Source: Atrina japonica (taxonomy: Eukaryota; Mollusca; Bivalvia; Pterioida; Pinnidae). From it: a stretch of DNA of 64,000 bases. The notes beneath the pieces were generated by a model. The model had not been told where the DNA came from, searched no databases, and saw only the letters and a program-made list of their open reading frames with translations. A program made the position numbers and the translations under genes. How positions within the stretch are numbered: the first letter of the stretch is position 1; each line of letters opens with the position of its first letter. Positions 10,904 through 18,269 of the stretch are shown here, in pieces. Location: NCBI GenBank assembly GCA_030159075.1, contig BROG01000476.1, positions 496,001 to 560,000 of the forward strand, written 5' to 3'.

Positions 10904-11294
10904 ATGTTTATTTTACTGGACAAGACGTTTACCCGAACGCGGCCTAAAACAGATGTTGGGGGAGATAACGTGCATGCAGTTGGGTAACCAAGTCTTGGTG
11001 TCTTGGCCCGACGACGTCAAACTCGCGTGTCAAATGCCTCGCATGCGCAGAGACTACCCGTGTAAGCATCCGGTCGTCGTGAATTCGTTGTTTTGTAGCA
11101 TTCACCACAACTACTTGAAAGAGAGAGGCATCGACACGATGAAGTATTGCACCTCTTGCCGAAGATGGATGGCCGATAGCACTAAATACGAAACGTGTTA
11201 TGCGTGCGGCGGAAAAGAACGCGCAGACGAGTGGCACAAGACGCATCCGCGGTGTGCAAGAGGGAGAAGAAGACGTCCCAAGAAAGAAGTTTAA
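10904..11294 (+). CDS. Cys/His-rich putative zinc-binding protein
   Basis: The well-supported frame is 10953-11294. It shows CKHPVVVNSLFCSIHHNYL, then YCTSCRRWMADSTKYETC and CYACGGK, and ends in a basic tail (RGRRRRPKKEV). Paired CxxC and CxxxH-type spacings suggest one or two zinc-binding knuckles and nucleic-acid binding. The shared A-rich leader (TATAAATAAAAAA) precedes an ATG at 10904 rather than the one at 10953, so the true start is probably 10904 with a one-base shift in between. It is the only plus-strand gene between 7.1 and 12.9 kb. Function inferred from composition only. Confidence 0.6.
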
Positions 11295-11372
11295 CCGGAT
11301 TTTTTTAAGACTGTCTTAAAAAAAAATCTACGGTTTAACGAGGAGCAGCAGTGTTTTCATCGTTTTATAATG

Positions 11373-11966
11373 CTACAATTTAACGAGAAGACGATTTCTC
11401 GCCCAGAAGGGCACGCAGCTGTTCGCGCAGATCGTTCGTCTCTTGTTCGGAGACTTTTTTAAACCCCGTCGTCGGCTTTGTATTTTGGCGTATAGCTTGT
11501 CCTTCATCTCGCGATACTTGGTCAGTTCGTGAGACACGGTGGCGAATTCCTCCGCCGAGATCTTCCCGTCTTCCAGTGCGCGACTCACCTGATCCTCGAT
11601 GGAATTCAGTTTACTCTCGGCCAGTTTGACGATTTTGAGATGTTTCTCCGATTTCTTCAACAACAGACGCCGGATGCCCTTCAAGACCAGTCCCACGGAG
11701 CCCACGGTGACGGCCACGATCTGTAAAGGTAATCCCACGATGGGGAGGGCGAATCCCAACCCTCCGCACACTACACTCCCCGTGATCAATGCTCCGTCTA
11801 CCCCGTCCGCGGTGTTGATTAACCGTTTGTACTTCTTGTGGCACGCTCTTCGCGTCTCGATCTCTCGTCTGAACGTCTGCTCGATCTCGCCGATCCGTCG
11901 GAGACGATACTCTTGAGGATCGGGTTCTAACGTCGGATACAATACCTCTTTGTTGTTGTTACTCAT
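11373..11966 (-). CDS. Polinton membrane/coiled-coil protein, about 195 residues
   Basis: The start at 11966 (MSNNNKEVLYPTLEPDPQEY) follows a TTTAAATTAAAAACAAAAG leader. After a charged helical region comes a long hydrophobic block (GALITGSVVCGGLGFALPIV, then LQIVAVTVGSVGLVLKGI), probably two membrane passes. A helical, charged C-terminal half follows (KHLKIVKLAESKLNSIEDQV and beyond). I recall similar proteins as common unnamed parts of animal Polintons. The last 38 codons are basic in this frame. An alternative frame entered near 11465 gives a more typical acidic helical end and stops at 11380, so a late frameshift is possible. Probably a virion membrane protein, by inference. Confidence 0.7.
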   Translation of the reverse strand: MSNNNKEVLYPTLEPDPQEYRLRRIGEIEQTFRREIETRRACHKKYKRLINTADGVDGALITGSVVCGGLGFALPIVGLPLQIVAVTVGSVGLVLKGIRRLLLKKSEKHLKIVKLAESKLNSIEDQVSRALEDGKISAEEFATVSHELTKYREMKDKLYAKIQSRRRGLKKSPNKRRTICANSCVPFWARNRLLVKL

Positions 11967-11993
11967 CTTTTGTTTTTAATTTAAAAGTTTTTT

Positions 11994-12411
11994 TTATACG
12001 TCGAGAACGACGACGCCGTTGACGGAGCCCGATTTCGATCCTTTGTTCACGGCGAAGTTGAGGACGTCGCCCGCCGTCACCCGCAACGGCGGATTCAGCG
12101 GGACGATCTCGCCGGCCTTGGTCCTGAAGGTCCTGTATTCCACGTCGTTCAGCACCAGCGTCACGTCCAGTTCGCCCAAGAGACCCAGACGGATGACGTG
12201 ACCGTCGAACAACATCGTCGTGCCCTGTACGGGACGGAGTCTTCCGTTTTTATTCACTTCGAATTGGAAGGTGTTCATGATGCGACGGTTTTTGACCAAC
12301 GCGGTGATCTCCTCTTTGGCGTCGTTGAGGTCTTTGAAGAGTCTCTCGTTCAGGATCCTCCACCAGTTCTTCCCTTTCCACGTCTTCCCAATAGAATCCA
12401 GATCTAGACAT
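11994..12411 (-). pseudogene. Beta-rich small Polinton protein, frameshift near the start
   Basis: The leader AAATAAAAAAGGAAA precedes the ATG at 12411, but that frame must change once near 12340 to enter the long clear frame ending at 11994. The clear frame shows DLNDAKEEITALVKNRRIMN, then a series of short beta-like strands (VQGTTMLFDGHVIRLGLLG, DVTLVLNDVEYRTFRTKAGE) and ends VNGVVVLDV. About 139 codons. The short helix followed by a compact beta domain would suit a small capsid, spike or cement protein. That is an inference; no homologue is recognised. Confidence 0.6.
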
Positions 12412-12426
12412 TTTCCTTTTTTATTT

Positions 12427-12950
12427 TTAGAATTTCTTAAATTCCAATAGAACGTGAACGGATTGACCGTGATTGTCGATGGGTTTTGCCTTTCTCGTCC
12501 TTGAGACGTATCGTCACTTTCGAGAGATGCGATCCCGTCTCAAAGACAGGAACACGGGCTTGACTATATCTTTTTCGTACAACTCGGAAAATTTCACGTT
12601 GGGGACAGGGTAGGGACGCGAGGATGTCCGTCGCCTTGCCGTCTCTCCCGCCCTCATCCAACTCGTCGAGATGGACGTTGACAAGTTCCACCGGCTGCAG
12701 GTTGATGCTGTTGCTCGGGGACGATGGTGCCGTGGAGATACGCGTTCTCGTCGATGCCTAGAATCTTGCCGAGTTCCGGCGGAAGCACCACCGCCGTGCT
12801 GCCCGACCCGTCGATTCTCACCCTCATTGTGGTCTTGTCCAGGAACACCTTGTCGAAGTATTTCGCGAGAATTCGTCATAGGTCGGTGAAGGTGTACGAC
12901 CCGGCGTGCACGTTTTGGACTTTGGGTCTACGAGTATAGAGAGAATCTAG
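12427..12950 (-). pseudogene. Candidate minor capsid protein (PX-like), truncated and frameshifted
   Basis: The minus strand carries a broken frame with KVQNVHAGSYTFTDL near 12900, then KTTMRVRIDGSGSTAVVLPP and LGKILGIDENAYLHGTIVPE. After further shifts come VELVNVHLDELDEG, VKFSELYEKDIVKPVF and a C-terminal strand ending at 12427. The order resembles the C-terminal two thirds of the PX (penton-type, single jelly-roll) proteins of Polintons, which are about 250 residues. About 170 codons remain and no start is found: upstream the sequence switches at about 12,940 to an unrelated gene on the other strand. Identification rests on remembered family pattern and is tentative. Confidence 0.55.
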
Positions 12951-13959
12951 ATCTGTCGTCGTTCGACGTCTACGTCAACGCGACCAAAAAGTTTCGCGCG
13001 TCGTTCGAGAACATCTTCGTCAAGTACGACAACCCGGACGTCTTCGAGGACGGCACGTCGAAGTACTACACCATGCTGAAGAGGTGGTGTACCGGGCATC
13101 CCATAGAGGGATTCTGGCAGAACCAGCTGAATTTCGCCGGTGTGGTGCGCCACGACCGGATGCGGCGTGACGCTGGACATGGGAAAACGACCACCTGTCC
13201 AAGTCGTTCTTCCGGTTCCACATCTATTATCAGATCAGAAGAATCCTGCAGGAGATCGCCGCCCCCCTGCCCAGCGACGCCGACTTCGAGCACTTCACGA
13301 ACAACGTCGACGCGTCGGCGTACCAGCGGATCTGTCGCGAATTCGGGGTGGCCAGTCGACGCGGACTGGGAGATCAAGGGGACCATCTTCGGGAAATATA
13401 ACACGAAGTGGGTCCACCTTCATCGCGAACCGACCGGAGGGCTTCACACAGCTTCCGGGTCTGGCCAGACTGGACGCGTCCATCCGGGTCTTCGCCTGGG
13501 CGATCCTGGGCTCGCAGGGGGAGACGAGGGCCTCGATCGTGGACACGTCGCTGGACGCCCAGAAGCAGTTCCTGGTCAACGTCGAGGACGCCATCAATCG
13601 ACACCGCTCGACCTCCCCGCCGACATCTCGCGCTACGAAGACTGTCTGAAGTACGCCAATTCCAAGCTCGACTACGTCGTCCATCCGGGACTCTACATGC
13701 TGCCCAGCAACATGGAGCTGAACATCGGCAAGAACATCGCCAATTACAATAACGAGATCTTGATCGCTCCCCGACACCACGACACCCGGAACGAACGTCG
13801 ACCTCAACGCGAAAACATTCGCGCGGGTTAAACCACCTCCCGTAGAGATCACAGCCGTCAGCGTTACAGGACAAGCCGCCGTCAGACGATCAGGATCAGA
13901 AGACGGCCGTCTTGGCTCTATCGTTACTTTCTTTTCTGGTCTTCGTCGAGTTTCGTTAA
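12935..13959 (+). pseudogene. Conserved Polinton virion-type protein with C-terminal anchor, 5' end missing
   Basis: The plus strand carries a broken frame starting around YRENLDLSSFDVYVNATKKF (12,940). It continues through MLKRWCTGHPIEGFWQNQLN, a segment with FRFHIYYQIRRILQEIAAPL, ANRPEGFTQLPGLARLDASI, FLVNVEDAIN, ISRYEDCLKYANSKLDYVVH and MELNIGKNIANYNNEIL. It ends with a hydrophobic stretch (TAVLALSLLSFLVFVEF) before TAA at 13957-13959. At least five frame changes occur in about 340 codons. I recall this protein type from other invertebrate Polintons but know no function. No start codon with the usual leader is present at the 5' end, where it abuts the truncated PX-like gene. Its last 36 bp overlap the 3' end of the next minus-strand gene. 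Confidence 0.6.
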
Positions 13960-14719
13960 CAACCAGCCGACGACGATCATGCCCAAGACCCACAGATGTT
14001 CTCCCAACCACATCGCCGTCTTGCCGAGCGTCGACAAGATCCAGGACATGATGGCACCCAAGATGCCGGGTAAACGCCTCGCCGAATTTAGAGGCCAGTC
14101 TCGCGAGCAATTTACCGATCGCGTCCAGCTGTTTCTTGATCCATTCCTTCACTCCTCCCTCCTTGTGGGGAGGTTTGGAGGGTGGTGTGGGTGGTGGCGT
14201 GCTCGTCCCGGGAAGGAGCAATTCGACCAAGAAACCTATCGTCATACCGATCGCCGTCAGGACGCTGAAGATGGTGATACCCTGTTCTCTGAACAGATTG
14301 GCTATTCTCTCTCTCAAGGGGAGATCGCTGTCGAGTAGTCCCTTGATCGACTCTCTTATGGTATCCAGTTGCGTCTTTAACTGCCCTTTCAGATCTTTAA
14401 TAGTCTCTCTCTATACAGCTCGATTACATCGCGCGACTCCTTTATCTTCCCCTCGAGCTCTTCTTTTTTCTCCCGGATTGTTTTTGAGATCTTCGGTCCA
14501 TTCCGTTATCAATCGTAGATGTGTCGCTATTTTACTCGCACTATTACGTATTTCGCCGCGAAGGGTTTGTAAAGACTTATTCAAACCCTGCAGTTCTCTC
14601 AGGGGAAATTCTCCCTCAAAGTCCTCTGCGTGGAGTTGTGTCGATGTATCGAGAGGGTGTCTATACTATAGGTCTGCTATTACCTCGTCTAGTTGTTTTG
14701 GCTTGCGTTTCATCATCAT
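13924..14719 (-). pseudogene. Coiled-coil membrane protein of the Polinton, frameshifted
   Basis: The start (three consecutive ATG codons, first at 14719) follows TATTAAAAAAGG. The N-terminal part is charged and helical (RELQGLNKSLQTLRGEIRNS, ITEWTEDLKNNPGEK). In the next frames come LKTQLDTIRESIKGLLDSDL, the span GITIFSVLTAIGMTIGFLVE, a proline-rich linker (TPPPTPPSKPPHKEGGVKEW), an amphipathic helix (KKQLDAIGKLLARLASK) and a last hydrophobic region (about 14090-13950) ending in TAA at 13924. About 265 codons with four or more shifts. The family recurs in animal Polintons by my recollection. A membrane-remodelling or virion role is inferred from architecture. Confidence 0.65.
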
Positions 14720-14725
14720 CCTTTT

Positions 14726-15202
14726 TTAATACCTCTTCTCTACGGTGTCGCTTTTATTTTTTACTTCTTTTACCTCTTGTACAGGAAGTTTCTTCCTCAT
14801 ACCCATCGCACTTTGAAAATTAGCCTTATAACGTGATGACTCATAAAAACCTGTTCTATTTTTATACGTTAATCTTTCCCACACCGCTCCCCATTTTACC
14901 CATAAGTCACCTTGTTTCGATGCTTTAAATTCGTAAGTAGCTTTAATACCATGAGGAGATTTGGCTTCTTTCCATTTATTCACTACATTCTCAACAACTA
15001 GATCGGGAGGCAGATCTTCTCCACCGGCCCAGCTAGGACCTTTCGTATTATCGTAGAAAGACGTCTCCGCAGTATTTCCAGGCTCATCGCCTGTAGTCGA
15101 AGGTTTATCTTGCAGTTCAACGTTCTCATATTCGGTGTACAAATCATCATCGTTGCCTCTCGTATCGTCCCATCCTCGATTATCGTTTGGTTTATCATCC
15201 AT
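14726..15202 (-). CDS. 158-residue protein with acidic N-terminus, unknown
   Basis: An intact frame from the ATG at 15202, preceded by CGTTTTATAAAAAA, to TAA at 14726. The first about 65 residues are acidic and low in hydrophobics (DTRGNDDDLYTEYENVEL). The second half looks folded (VVENVVNKWKEAKSPHGIKA, GDLWVKWGAVWERLTYKNRT) and ends in a lysine/glutamate-rich tail. The open frame extends upstream of 15202, but that part overlaps the capsid gene on the other strand and is ignored because the leader motif marks 15202. It is head-to-head with the capsid gene, 48 bp apart. No function recognised. Confidence 0.65.
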   Translation of the reverse strand: MDDKPNDNRGWDDTRGNDDDLYTEYENVELQDKPSTTGDEPGNTAETSFYDNTKGPSWAGGEDLPPDLVVENVVNKWKEAKSPHGIKATYEFKASKQGDLWVKWGAVWERLTYKNRTGFYESSRYKANFQSAMGMRKKLPVQEVKEVKNKSDTVEKRY

Positions 15203-15250
15203 TTTTTTATAAAACGCTTTAAATTTTTTTATTACGTAATAGAAAAAAAG
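15203..15250. promoter_or_regulatory. Divergent promoter region between two Polinton genes
   Basis: A 48-bp AT-rich gap separates head-to-head starts at 15202 (minus) and 15251 (plus). On the minus side it reads TTTTATAAAAAA up to the ATG, and on the plus side AATAGAAAAAAAG up to the ATG. Both match the leader pattern seen at other starts in the element. Promoter function is inferred from position and shared sequence. Confidence 0.5.
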
Positions 15251-16490
15251 ATGATAAATTACGGACATATTCTCGATCCTAATAGGAAATTGCGCACCAC
15301 CCTTCGGTGTGAAGGGTATACGCCAAAAGGTCTCCATTACCCACAATCCTTCGAGCATCACAGAAAACCATACGTTGACGGTTTCGCTTTTCCCAATCTG
15401 AGCGATAACGACGTCATCGTCCCTCGCACCGCGAAACTGTGCTTCGACATGGAAGTCGCCGTGGCCGGCGGCGACCTCTCCAAAACAAGTGTTTATAATA
15501 ATCTGGGGCGTAACATCGTCAAAGACGATCGAGGTGAAGATCTCGGGGAACACCGTTCAAACCATCAACGATGCCAATAAATTCTTGGTCTATCAGGGAA
15601 TACAGAGCGACGATCTCAACAAACTAAGAGCAAAACCCATCAACTATGCAATGCCTCTCGATAGTAACGAATACTACGAGATCGGTGCGGCGTTCAAGAA
15701 ACCGCTTTTGCATTCCCCTGGACTTCGAAATCTTGGAGACGAGCGAACCCTTTTATCAAGAGGGGTTACAAGATCGATTGGAATACATGCTGACGTTTAA
15801 CAACGCCGTACACGTCGTCTCGAACGATGACGATGCCGATAAAAAGACGAGTTTACAATGTGTCCAACATCGCGTTGGATTCGAGGAAATCACCGACGCT
15901 AATCTCGCTCGCAGCATCAGACAGAGTTACGCGGGGCAGCACGTCTATTACTTCAACAAGATCATGCTCTATCGCAAGACGAAGATAAGTAAATCGGATA
16001 GCGTAATTATCAGATCAACACTTCGGCACGCTCTCTCGCGGGCATTCTCTTTCTCTTCAAAGACCCTTCCGTCAAGGATCCCGAAAAGTTTTATAATCCG
16101 CGAATCACCAAAGTGAAAATAACCATCGAGGGTAAGCCAAACCAACTGTTCACAGACTACATGACACCTCAAGACCACTTCGACAAGATTAAAAAGTTTT
16201 TTCCCCCTGAATCGCGAAATCGCCACGGAAACGGTCGCCAAGGAACTCGAGCTGAGCGATATGACTCTGGGAAAAATATCTCAAAGACCATTTTGGTCTC
16301 TCTGGCTGGATCTGCGAACGACGCCCGAAAACCATCTCCACGGCACGGGTCGCAAGTTACAAAACATAAGCGAAGGCGTTTCCGTCCTCATCGAGAGAAC
16401 GCCAGAAACCGATACCAATTTGGACGTTTACATCTTCGTCGTCAAGGACGGACAGATCAACATGATGGACGGTCTTGTAAGAAAAAATTA
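15251..16490 (+). pseudogene. Candidate major capsid protein (PY/hexon-type), frameshifted
   Basis: The start MINYGHILDPNRKLRTTLRC lies behind AATAGAAAAAAAG. Later parts in shifting frames are FAFPNLSDNDVIVPRTAKLC, VQTINDANKFLVYQGIQSDD, FCIPLDFEILETSEPFYQEG, DRLEYMLTFNNAVHVV, ANLARSIRQSYAGQHVYYF, a strand-rich segment near 16000-16110, and GTGRKLQNISEGVSVLIERT with a strand-rich end at 16490. The CIPLDFE / FYQEGLQDRLEY region resembles the double jelly-roll capsid of Polintons and adintoviruses as I remember it. About 410 codons with five or six frame changes. It stands directly before the packaging ATPase. Family pattern and gene order support the call; structure prediction would settle it. 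Confidence 0.65.
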
Positions 16491-16507
16491 AAATCCCATA
16501 AGAAAAA

Positions 16508-17130
16508 ATGTTCATGCGAGAAGCACACGCCGCCATGATCGTGGGGGCCACGGGAAGACGGAATTCGTTCTCGATCTGCTGGAAGACAAATACAGAGACG
16601 TCTTCGATCACATCGTCATCCTGTGCCCTTCCATCGACTTCAACCGAGCGTACAAATCGAGAAAATGGATCGGCGAAGACGTCAAACACCACCCAAAGAC
16701 AAACGCGTCGTCATCGTCAATCCCGTCTCCAAGACCCGGCGAATTGCTGCAGGACACGTTGAGCACTTTTACGAAGTGTACAAGGGCACGCCCACGCTGT
16801 ACGTCATCGACGACTGCTGACCACGAAACAGATCAAGAAGAAAGCCGATGCCCTGTCCATGCTGGCGTTTTCGGGACGACCGCCAATCAATCCGTCTGGA
16901 TCCTGTCGCAACGCTACAACAGCGCATCCAAAGACTTTAGATCCCAGATCAAGTGGGTGGTTGCTCTTCTTCACCAAAGACAAATTCAGTTACAACGAAT
17001 GTCTGGACGAGAACGACGTCTGCCCGAAGAGGAAAGGAAAACGTCTCAAACACGACCTGTCGCAACGCAAACACTCCAAACTGATCTTGCGGACCGAACA
17101 ACACCGACCGACTATAAATTTGTCGAATGA
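16508..17130 (+). pseudogene. A32-like genome-packaging ATPase (FtsK/HerA superfamily), P-loop broken
   Basis: This motor would drive the element's DNA into a capsid. The ATG at 16508 follows CCATAAGAAAAA. The first frame reads MIVGATG (start of Walker A) and is broken there; the next frame continues KTEFVLDLLEDKYRDVFDHI. A Walker B-type strand, TPTLYVIDDC, lies at about 16789-16818. Further on are ANQSVWILSQRYNSASKDFR (sensor-like polar residues after a strand) and KHSKLILRT, with the stop at 17130. About 205 codons, matching the family's short ATPases, with about seven frame changes. As written, no single frame holds a complete GxxxxGK[ST] motif. It lies downstream of the candidate capsid gene, with an 17-bp gap. 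Confidence 0.85.
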
Positions 17131-17162
17131 ACGAGTACTTAATTTATATGTTGTCATATAAA

Positions 17163-17619
17163 TTATTCAAAGGGGGTCTCATGCACTAGATGTACCCAAT
17201 TCACTTCGGGGTCCCAAGAGCGACTAGCGTCAACCCATACTCGATATTCAAGCCACCAACTTTCAATCGACGGCGGGATCCCACGGTTCGTTTACTTCAC
17301 CGAGTCGGTGCCACTTATATACACATTCGTACCAGCGATATTTAATTGCCCATTCCACGTTGGGATCCCAATTTTCTCCAGCCTTGAACTGTTCGTTGTA
17401 ACGAACAAAGTAATCTTTATTAAACCAATTCACCGTAGGATCCCAGGGTTTGTAACGGTGAGATTCGTTATAACTATACCAATCCTTAACATTTTCTTTA
17501 TGATAAGAAGGGTCTTTTAACGGATCGATGAGCGACGATCTCCGACGCCAATCGTATCGCGGGTCCCACCTCAGATTATTTCCGAATATGTCGCCAACGA
17601 ATAGTTCATGTAAACTCAT
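17163..17619 (-). pseudogene. Tryptophan-rich WDP repeat protein, one frameshift
   Basis: The ATG at 17619 follows AAGTTAAAAAAAAAAGGAC. The long frame (17619-17263, 118 residues) holds four copies of a W-D-P-x-x-x-W motif at residues 18, 59, 84 and 113: RWDPRYDW, PWDPTVNW, NWDPNVEW and PWDPAVD at the frame end. They are spaced about 25-40 residues apart by aromatic, charged linkers. After a one-base shift near 17265 a neighbouring frame supplies another copy (SRSWDPEVNWVHLVHE) and stops at 17163. No signal peptide or membrane span. I know no family with this pattern. It is the last gene before the right TIR and is convergent with the ATPase, 33 bp apart. Confidence 0.7.
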
Positions 17620-17670
17620 GTCCTTTTTTTTTTAACTTCAGACTTTTCTTAACGCCTTTTAAATTTTTAC

Positions 17671-17945
17671 ACACTATACCGTTGGAGCACCTACCGGGAC
17701 ACACTCGTGCGGTTAGTTTTACCTGGCGAGCACGGGAGCGTATCGTCTATAGGCACAGATAAAATTGAAAAAAACCATCTAACGCGTACAAACAAACACA
17801 CACACACAGTATTTATATATATCCACGTATATAAATAACAAACGGGGTCACAAATGGGGACACGTGACAAACGGAATTCCGGGAAATCGACACGTACAGA
17901 CAGTTCTTGGAAAAAGGTGAGCTGAAGTGTAGTACATATACTACT
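17671..17945 (-). repeat. Right terminal inverted repeat of the Polinton
   Basis: About 275 bp, the reverse complement of the left arm. The inner edge is the ACACTATACCGTTGG segment at 17671 and the outer edge is CATATACTACT at 17935-17945, followed directly by GGCCTA in host DNA. Confidence 0.93.
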
Positions 17946-17951
17946 GGCCTA

Positions 17952-18251
17952 GAACTAGAAGGCTAGATCTACACTGGAAACTACATCATCACCATGTCAT
18001 GACTTAATTTCCATGGACATATCTTCCTCATTTCTTTAATGAGACTTCCCATATTTGGTGATAGTATACATCTTAAGAAGACAGAGTGTCGCATACAAAA
18101 ATTTGTACCACAGTTATTGTTAGAGATACTCACCTTTGTTGATTTTATTTGTCCTGGCTCTTTCTTAGTTATAAAGTCACCAAGGGTTCTCTCTCATCTC
18201 ATCTCATCTCATCACATAAATGTTATAAATGTATATATATTTCCATTTTAG
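17952..18251. other. Host DNA between the Polinton and the PCED1-like gene
   Basis: 300 bp of AT-rich DNA ending in a pyrimidine-rich tract and AG (TTTCCATTTTAG) at 18251, a plausible 3' splice site for an exon with a short 5' untranslated part. Nothing else recognised. Confidence 0.5.
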
Positions 18252-18269
18252 GCTCACTGGTAATAAAAA

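Larger units (their letters stand above)
3147..17945. mobile_element. Maverick/Polinton virus-like DNA transposon, full length by its termini
   Basis: The boundaries are set by long terminal inverted repeats: AGTAGTATATGTAC at 3147 and its reverse complement ending at 17945. GGCCTA stands at 3142-3147 and 17946-17951, compatible with the family's 6-bp target duplication (5 bp if the terminal A belongs to the element). Inside are the family's hallmark genes: protein-primed PolB, retroviral-type integrase, packaging ATPase, a candidate major capsid protein and a PX-like minor capsid fragment. Members are usually 15-20 kb, so 14.8 kb is slightly short, and no protease was found. Base composition is clearly more GC-rich than the flanking host DNA. 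Most genes contain single-base frameshifts in this sequence. Confidence 0.95.

Noticed and set aside
13073..13831. A 252-codon plus-strand open frame taken as one protein
   Set aside because: Only its beginning and end (around MLKRWCTGHPIEG and ISRYEDCLKYAN) show protein-like sequence. The middle is a shifted frame full of Arg, Ser and Pro.
13295..14317. A 340-codon open frame on the minus strand
   Set aside because: Its first about 85 codons belong to the coiled-coil membrane gene, but the rest is antisense to the plus-strand virion-type gene and is arginine/serine-biased like a shadow frame.
15203..15553. N-terminal extension of the minus-strand frame that ends at 14726
   Set aside because: It is antisense to the capsid candidate, and the leader motif marks 15202 as the start.
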